From NCBI RefSeq assembly GCF_000276665.1, contig NW_004955473.1, positions 4,771,357-4,835,356 of the forward strand: 64,000 bases of DNA, in the 5' to 3' direction. The notes below the pieces were generated by a model. It was not told the origin of the DNA. It worked only from the letters and a program-made list of their open reading frames with translations, and did no database searches. This document shows positions 56,891 to 64,000 of the stretch, piece by piece. How positions within the stretch are numbered: position 1 is the first letter of the stretch; each line of letters begins with the position of its first letter. Made by a program: the position numbers and the translations under genes. Source of the DNA: Chinchilla lanigera. Its lineage: Eukaryota > Chordata > Mammalia > Rodentia > Chinchillidae.

Positions 56891-57035
56891 AAAATGAAAG
56901 AATATTGTAGTAGTATTTATGATGGGAAATGGTTAATACGCTAGTTTTTAAATTACTTAGATATTATAGTTAAGAGCAATTTCAGGTACCAGGATGGTGG
57001 TTAAAATTATTACTTCTATTATTTTCTGTACACAG

Positions 57036-57167
57036 AAAAAGGGAATTCATCGTTGTTCAAAATGCAGATTACAGTTTTTGACATGCAAGGAGAAAACAGA
57101 TCACAAGGTACAACATCGTACATTTATAAAGCCTAGAGAACTGGAAGGATTGCCTCCTGGAACAAAA
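57036..57167 (+). CDS. ZNF280C: ZNF280C coding exon 13, finger 7
   Basis: Encodes [20 protein letters not shown], then TDHKVQH, a complete C-x2-C-x12-H-x3-H finger, followed by [17 protein letters not shown], the conserved region after the finger array. Acceptor cacag at 57035, donor GTAAGT at 57168; phase 0/0, 44 codons. This is the last coding exon in the window. The family continues for roughly 200 more residues with further Cys/His-rich motifs, so 3' exons must lie beyond 64000. Confidence 0.93.
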
Positions 57168-57339
57168 GTAAGTATTAAGTATGTTGTATTTTAATACTTT
57201 TACAATAAACTCCTGCCTCATTTCATCTGTTGAATGTAATCTGAAAATTGACTTTTGATTGTTATTAACATTATTTTAGTTTTATCATTCTTAGTCATGG
57301 AAAGAAAAATTTTAACCATTGTTGTGTACTTGTGTGTGT

Positions 57340-57408
57340 TTATTTTGCAATCCTGGAGAATGATCCCAGGGCCTTTATACCGAACTACATCCTCAGCCTT
57401 TTTTATTT
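57340..57408 (-). repeat. Old ID-like SINE
   Basis: aactacatcctcagcc. Confidence 0.55.
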
Positions 57409-58564
57409 TTTCTCTTTTTTTTGCCTTTTTAAAAAATTCTAATTCACCCTATGATAGATGTTAATTTTGTCTTCCGTTCTCCTTCAGTTTTCTATAATTT
57501 CCAGCTTAAACGTGTATTTAATGCTGCTTAAACCTGCTAAAGGCATTAACTGATTGCTTTCCTAAATCTAAAGATTGTATTTTTAGTATAAATATATATA
57601 GCATATTTCTGTAAGATTTTGGCAAAACTAAATAAGCATGGCTTAAGTCCATGCTCCTTTCACTGTTTCTGAGATCTGGTATAATGACCAAAAAATCTTG
57701 GTTGTCACTTTTAAGTTATAGCAGTCTTCTTTCTAAACTGCCATTCACTTTTTATATACCAATCAATAGAAAAACCAAAGAAATTATACTAATCTTAGTT
57801 CTTACCTTTGACACTATAAAATGTGAACCTTTTAAAAAAATGAAACGAATACATCCCAAACTCAGTACATTCAAATGAGCTGAGTTCCTGAAAGTAGTCA
57901 CCTTAGAAAGCCACAGTTCACTGTCTTAGCTACACTACTACTGCATAAAACATCTTTCAGTTTTTGGGGGGATTGCCCTCAAAGCCAGGTTTGTACTTTC
58001 TCCATTATCTCAAAATTGGACTTAGTTTTGGGGAACTGTCACCTGGTGCCAAATACTGGCATTGCTGTTTTTTATTTTTTTAAAGGAGTGTGTAATCAAG
58101 AAGTTAATAATTTGTGTTTCTTAAACTTTGAATGCAATTCCAAAAGACCAAACCCATGAGGCTTTGAATGATGGTAGATTGCTGGCATTAGAAAACAACC
58201 TTCCAGCATGATCACTGTGCAGGACAACATTCACTTAGCTGTCAGTGTTCTGGCACATAAGTGACATTTTGAAAGTTAAACTATTCTTTTTGAAAGGAAT
58301 ATCATTGTTAAAGAATTTATTCCTTTAAAGAGTAAACTGTTTTGTTAGAAAACTAACAAAATTAGAAATCAGCGTCAGAGTGTTTTGTTAGAAAGTCATT
58401 CTCTTTACTTTATCAATAAAGACTACTTTAAAGAATCTTGAAAACAAATAACATTTGCTTCCAAGCTTTTTAATCAACTGAGGATAAAAAAATTTGAAAT
58501 TGCTAAGATGACAAATAACAAAACAATCCCAAATATAAACAGAAACACATCACAAACCAAACTA

Positions 58565-59220
58565 TAATTTCTTCTTTTAAATTTATTTTAAAGATAAAGG
58601 AAGGAAAAGATTAACAAACAGACATCCATTTACAAAATATCATAAGAACAATACAAGCAATACTGAAATACAGACAAAGTGTTAGGAAATTAACAATGGT
58701 TGTTGTATTACATATTGGTATCTTCAAAGTGGTTTCTCAGGAAAACAAATAGACACATGCAAGATTGATCAAATAAGTAATCATTAACTGTCCTTTCAGT
58801 AAAGTGATAGAAGTCAGTAGTACAACTATGTTAGCTATCCTGTATATACATACATACATAATTTCCCCTTCTTTCTTTTGTCTTTTTCCCTCATCCCAGT
58901 TGCTCTTTACTTTTGAGCATTTTCCTTTCGTTTCACAATATCTATCATACCCGCCTAATTTTTATTCACTCTTTCAGGTTCTTACACAGTACATTGCTTA
59001 CACATGGAGGTCTGGTTTATTTCATTTATGAGTATGGTCTCTAGTTGTGACCATTTACCTGTAAAAGCCCTGAGTTTATCTTTCTTTATAGCTGAGTAAT
59101 ATTCCATTATGTAAAAGTACCGCAACTTTTTGTCCATTCCTCAGTGGATGGACATTTGGGTTGCTTCCACAGTTTAGCAATTACATATTGCACTGCTATG
59201 AACATGGGTGCATGTTTTTT
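58565..59220 (-). mobile_element. L1 3' end, antisense
   Basis: 3' UTR (aggaaattaacaatggttgt near 58684) followed by ORF2 terminal sequence (ctgagtaatattccattatg; tcctcagtggatggacattt). 5' truncated at about 59218. Confidence 0.8.
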
Positions 59221-59360
59221 GTGCTAAGTACATTTGAATTTTAAAAGCATATTTTTTTTCTTTTTTTAAACATGTTTATTGAAAAGCAACAGTACTTCCA
59301 CTCCATGGTAACAAAGGGAAACAAAACACATCAATAACAAGAGTATTAAAATATAAAAGA

Positions 59361-59514
59361 GTGCTGGGTGTGGTGGCACACACCTGTAATCCTAGCACTT
59401 ACGAGGCTGAGGCAGGAGGATCGTTAAGAGTTTGAGGCCAAAGTAGGCTACAAAGTGAGCTCAGGCCAGCCTGAACTGCATAGTGAGACCCTGTCTCAAA
59501 AAGACCAAAAAAGA
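59361..59514 (+). repeat. B1-like SINE
   Basis: tgctgggtgtggtggcacac, both modules. Confidence 0.88.
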
Positions 59515-59639
59515 TAAATAGATACAAAATAGTGAGAAATCTCACTACAAAATTTACAAGACCTATATACAGAAAGAAACATTTTTGTTTTTTTGGTTTT
59601 GTTTTGTTTTTTGCTTTTCTTTTTCTTTTCTCTCTCTTT

Positions 59640-59803
59640 TTTTTTTTTTTTTTTTTTGGTCTTTTTGAGATAGGGTCTCGCTATGTAGTGCATGCTGGCC
59701 ATGAGCTCACTTTGTAGCCCAGACTGGCCTGGAGCTTGCAATGCTCCTGCTGCCTCAGCCTCCTGAGTACTGGGATTACAGGTATGTGCCACCACACCCA
59801 GCT
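59640..59803 (-). repeat. B1-like SINE
   Basis: Long T-run, then tctttttgagatagggtctc. Confidence 0.88.
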
Positions 59804-59984
59804 CTCAAGAAACATTCTAAAATGAAAGATTTGAAATCATTAAAACCATTTTGAAAAGGAACAAAAAACTTTGGAAGGCTAACATGACATTTCCAGAATT
59901 AATATACATTTATAATATCTTACTCTTTCAGCTTCTCACACTAGGGAGATAATATGAGGCTTGCACGTATTAGTCTGATTTATT

Positions 59985-62900
59985 TCAATTTTAAGGATGG
60001 ACTCAGTTTGCATCCATACATCTATAAAAGTCTCCAGTTTTATCTTTTTGTGGCTGAATGATACTCTTGTCTAATTACTCTAGGAAAAGTTTCCAGAACT
60101 ATGTTGAATGAGAGTGTAGACAGTGGACATCATTGTCTTGTTCCTAATTTTAGAGTAAAAGCATTCAGTTTTTTGTCCATTTAGTATTATATTTGATGCC
60201 GGATGTGGTGGCACATGCCTGTAATCCCAGCACTAGGGAGGCTGAGGCAGGTGGATCATTCCAAACTCAAGGCCAGCCCGGGCTACAAAGTGAGTTCAAG
60301 GCCAGTCTGAACTTTATAGGAGACCCTATCTCAAGAAAAAAAAGGATTATATTTGCTGTTGGTTTGTCATGGATGGCTTTTATCAGATTGAGATAAAGAC
60401 CATCTATTCTAATTTTCTATAAGGTTTTTATCATGAATGGGTGCTGGACTTTGTCAAAAGCTTTTTCTGCATCTATTGAGTTGATCATATGATTTTTGTC
60501 ACTGGCTCTGTTAATGTGTATTACATTTATTGATTTACATATGTTGAAACATCCTTGCATCACTGGGATTAATCCCACTTGGTCGTGGTGTATAATCTAC
60601 TTGATGATTTTTCTGCATTCTGTTTGCCAGTATCTTATTGAAGATTTTTGCATCTATTTTGCACTTGCTCTGTTTTCCTGATGTGGGTGTTCCCTTCTAT
60701 GAATATCCCTTAGATCTGATTTCATTGTGTCCCATAAGTTCTGGTACATTTTATTGTCATTAACATTTAATTATATAAACTAATTTCTTCTTTAATTTCA
60801 TCTGTGAACCCTTGGTTGTTCAGGATGTACTTTTGAAGTTCTTGTGGTTTCTTTTGTCATTGATTTCCAGTTTCATTACACTGTGCTCAGATAATATGCA
60901 TGGGATAATTTCAGTTCCTCTGGATTTACTTAATCATGTTCTATGAGTTAGTATGTGGTCTATTCTGGGAAACATCCTGTGTGCAGCTGAGAAGAATGTG
61001 TATTCTGATGCTGTGGGGTGGAACACTGTAGACACCTACTAAGTCCATTTGTTGAAAAGTTTGGTTCAATTCTGATATTTCATAGTTGCTTTTTCTTGTC
61101 TCGTTGATCTGTCTTTTTCTATTGAGATTCCTCAGTACAGTTGTATTAGTGTTTATTTGATATTTCATGTCTATTAATATTTGTTTCATATAGTTGGGTG
61201 TACTGATATTTGGTGCATATATATTTATGATTGTTATCTCTTCCTCTTGAATTGTTCCGTTTACAGGGATGTGATGATCTTCTTTGTCTCTCTTAATCAA
61301 TCTTGGCTTGAAATTTACTTTGTCTGCCAATAGAATAGCTAACCCTGCTTTTTCTGGGTTCCTGTCACATGGAGTATTGTTTCCCATTCTTTGACTTTCA
61401 GTCTGTAAATTTGTTTTTGAATTAAATGTGTTTCTTGAATGTAGCATATTGTTGAATCTTATTTCTTAATCCATTCTGCCAGTCTGTGTCTTTTGATTGG
61501 TAAATTGAGATAATTAACATTGGTTTTAAGAGATGTGCACTGATTTATCCTTGTCACATTATTTTCCTTTTGTTGGCTTCCCTCCTTTTTTTTCCTTCCT
61601 TCTTCCTCTCTGTTGTTCTAATTGGTTGCCTTGCCTGGTGGATTCCTTCTATTGGGGTTCATGGAGTTGTAGTCCTTGTTATTTCTTTCTAGAAAGTCCT
61701 GCAACACTTTTTAGAGTGCTGGTTTGGTGGTCATAAATTTCCACTGTTGTTGTTTGTCCTGATAGTATCTTCTCTGTCAATTTTCAAAGATAGTTTTGGG
61801 GGTACATTAATCTGGGTTGGAGATTGTTTTCCTTTAGAGCTTGAAATACTTCACTACAAGCTCTCCTTGACTTGTGCTGAAAAATCAGCTGTGATTCTGA
61901 TGGGCTTTCCTTTATAGGTAGTTTGTTTCTTTTCACTAACAGCTTTTAATATTTTATTCTTGTGTTTAGTTTCTGGAATCTTGACTATGATATGCCTGGC
62001 TGTATGTCAAATTTTTTTCCCTACCAGGGAAGTTTTCTGCCATGACATCTGTGAACACTTTTTTTATATCATCTGTGTTATTTTGTACATTTTCACTTAC
62101 TCCAGTCAATCTTAATTTCTTCTTTGCCTCATCTAGCAGTCAGTGGATTGATTTCTCATGATCCCTTGCTATTTTTAGGTCTTTTCCTGATTATTAACTG
62201 CAAGCATTTCTTTTATATTTGAGATCCTGTCCTCACATTGGCTCATTCTGCTGCAGATACTTTCAGTGACATTTTTATTCTCCTGGTTTTCTGCCTAAGT
62301 CTGTCTTACAGATTCCATTTCCTTCCTACGTTGAGCATTCATGGCTTCCATCATTGCATCATTTTTTTAAGCTTCTCTATTTTTTTAATTGTATGTCCTC
62401 CAGAGTCACTAAGCATGGTTTTCATTGTGGACACCATCTCTGTACTTAACTGAGAAATTATTTATGATTTGATTTCTTTCTAAAGCCTCATTCATTTGCT
62501 TTGTTATCACCAGATGGGTGGCATTCAGATTATCCCATCTCATTGGCGCCTGGGTTTGCCTTTGGTGAACTGAATGTCTGAGGTTGCATCTTAAGTGTCT
62601 TCTCATTTTTTTTTCTTTTTTTTTACTTTAATTCCTAGGTTGATGCTTATAAATTGCCTATTATGAGTTGTTTTATTGCTTATATTTAAAACCTTTCGGA
62701 AATGAGTACTTCTCAGAGGCATCTTCCAGGTGTAGCTACTTTTGGGGTTTTTAGTTTGTTGCAAGATCCTGTCTCTTCAATTTATTGAGAATGAGATGTT
62801 GCTGCCTGCTTGGCCCAGCCCCTGGTTCTTTGGCACTGTGCCACAGTAACTTCCCCAACCATTAGTCAATCTCAGACTTACAATACCAGGAAAAACAGTC

Positions 62901-64000
62901 AGTTGGAACAATTATGCCACCCCAGGCTATAGTAGTACCACCAGTAACAATATCATGAAACACAGCCTAGAAATTGACAGACTGAGGTAACTACCACTTT
63001 GCCACCTTTAACCATATGAAGCAGATTTGTGGTTATATAACAAAATCTAAAACAAACTTGAACATTCTATGCAGTGTATAAGTCCTGAATATGTCAGTTT
63101 CACCCTCAGGGTTAAAATTTTAAAGGGATTAGGGGAAGAATAGAGAAGTGGAAGAAGAGGAAGAGATTAGATTAGATGAAAGTCTACAGAACTAAGGCGT
63201 ATCACACTAACTTTGGGAAAATGGCAGAAACTGGTACAGAAGGCAGAAACTGGTACAGAAGACAGGAAGGGAAGAGAAAAGAAAGAAAGGATAAACAGAA
63301 CAACAACCACAAAGAGGCTATAAACCATGTTCACACTTATATAAAAATAAGATCAAACAATGAAAGGGAAAAAACGCCCACTTCCAGGTTTGTGTCTGTT
63401 TCACTGGAGACAGTATGTGGAGAGAGTTCATGTCTGTGTTGATTTATCCCAGAAACCACCAGTAGCTTTATAGCAGAGTACTGGATAATCTCAGTGAGCC
63501 TATACATTTATTTCCCCTGGAGTTCAGTCTATATTGTGATTGTGGGGGCAAAAGCAGACCCATTCAGCCTGGAACAGTCAGTGCCCTTTTGCAGGCTAGA
63601 ACTCAGCTGGGAGCTGCTAGGTGGACCCAGCAGTTGTTCTGAGTTCTGAGCTCAGTTGGCCTCTCTCCAAGATGGCTGCCAGACAGTAGCTCTCCCGTGG
63701 GATGACTGAGCCCCCAGCACTCACCCCTATCCAGTGCAGTCCACGTCCACCTCTCCTCTACTGCTGCATCTCTTTGTGGACACCTCCAGCACCACCATCA
63801 GTCACATAATGTCTACAGGCCCAAACCACTCCTCCCATGCAGTGAGTCCCAACTCAAGGAGAAGGCTATGCTGGCTTCCTTCTTTGTTAAAGGTTCTCTC
63901 TTCACTCTCCCTGTGCGCTTCAATTATTGCTTCAGATCTTTCCTGGGTCCAAAGGACCCACTGCTCTCCTATTTGTCTTCCTCAAGTTGCTATACTCCTG
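59985..64000 (-). mobile_element. Long L1 with ORF2, ORF1 and probable 5' UTR sequence
   Basis: Read on the minus strand from the right edge: probable 5' UTR (64000 to about 62700), ORF1 (about 62650-61650; decayed RNA-binding protein, with TGVSENVQNN and ADFSAQVKES blocks), ORF2 endonuclease (61447-60941, a 168-codon open stretch with NIYAPN and QQMDLV), then reverse-transcriptase sequence from 60700 down to about 60075, with an apparent internal deletion between the two. A B1 is inserted at 60196-60340. Inactive. Confidence 0.75.
60196..60340 (+). repeat. B1-like SINE nested in L1
   Basis: gccggatgtggtggcacatg; the L1 resumes with the duplicated ttatatttg. Confidence 0.88.

Larger units (their letters stand above)
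49335..57035 (+). other. ZNF280C: ZNF280C intron 12
   Basis: About 7.7 kb including the assembly gap. Contains several B1/ID SINEs, an MLT1-type LTR, ancient MIR, MER5 and other old interspersed sequence, and a MaLR LTR end beside the gap. 49335-50465, 51170-51570, 51755-52080, 52765-53215 and 53420-53860 show nothing recognisable. Confidence 0.75.
57168..64000 (+). other. ZNF280C: ZNF280C intron 13, incomplete
   Basis: Continues past the window edge. The first 1.4 kb is unique AT-rich sequence apart from a degraded ID near 57340; no exon resembling the next part of the family protein is visible. From 58565 on it is mostly minus-strand L1. Confidence 0.7.

Noticed and set aside
23397..57167. 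Assignment to ZNF280D instead of ZNF280C
   Set aside because: The MDDD start, KGIKSE, SDNSS..LFDS, YRQYPTP and KV-S-x-MATPYMNHYMKHQ blocks fit ZNF280C better. This rests on memory and a search would settle it.
60941..61447. 168-codon frame as a host gene
   Set aside because: It is the decayed L1 ORF2 endonuclease region, without a partner reverse-transcriptase frame.
1..64000. CRISPR array, operon, phage or other prokaryotic system
   Set aside because: There are no spaced direct repeats of that kind, and everything points to mammalian chromosomal DNA with introns and SINEs.

Overview
This window is vertebrate nuclear DNA, almost certainly from a rodent. Its non-coding sequence is packed with two SINE types: a B1-like SINE whose central segment is present twice (two successive 'gagttc..gccagcctg..' modules before 'gagaccctgtctc'), and an ID-like tRNA-derived SINE ('ggggatttagctcagcggca..gcctgcctggcaagc..gagttcgattcccggtacc' plus A-tail). 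Older ID+B1 fusions (B4-like), L1, MaLR LTRs, MIR, MER5/hAT and Tigger copies complete the set. The ID consensus is not the mouse or rat one; a non-murid lineage such as Castorimorpha is my guess, not a demonstrated result. The sequence has one assembly gap (56037-56414).

The only convincing protein-coding gene is an orthologue of ZNF280C (suppressor-of-hairy-wing homologue family), on the + strand. A CpG-island promoter with a non-coding first exon ends at a GTAAGC donor at 12340/12341. Twelve coding exons follow, between 23397 and 57167. Every exon has AG/GT borders, and the splice phases chain into one open frame of 513 codons. The protein starts with the acidic ZNF280 N-terminal region, continues through a low-complexity Ser-rich region, and then has seven C-x2-C-x12-H zinc fingers. 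The 3' part of the gene (after the residues PPGTK) lies beyond the right edge; intron 13 fills 57168-64000.

Layout. 1-12000 is intergenic: MaLR LTR pieces, an unassigned exon-like minus-strand block (2053-2387), an old L1 (4100-7935) broken up by LTRs, an RPS8 processed pseudogene and ID SINEs, a U6 snRNA fragment, and an unexplained CG-containing block with a TATA-like box (9150-9800). 12000-12920 is the promoter island. 12341-57035 is the ZNF280C body with repeats in the introns: a hAT-like MITE (17.7 kb), two Tigger-like elements in introns 1 and 2 (20.9 and 24.7 kb) and one in intron 9 (43.9 kb), MER5 and MIR copies, L1 fragments in both orientations, and a MaLR 5' LTR with internal sequence (32.0-33.7 kb). 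57168-64000 carries minus-strand L1s, the larger one keeping ORF2, ORF1 and probable 5' UTR sequence.

The most unusual object is a 1.16 kb minus-strand insertion at 46051-47208 in intron 9. It has 15-bp target-site duplications, a CpG-rich 5' end, no L1 ORF sequence, a 3' half made of about three tandem copies of an L1 3' UTR unit, and a (TAA)n-rich tail. It is organised like an SVA-type composite non-autonomous retroelement, or it is an internally deleted L1.
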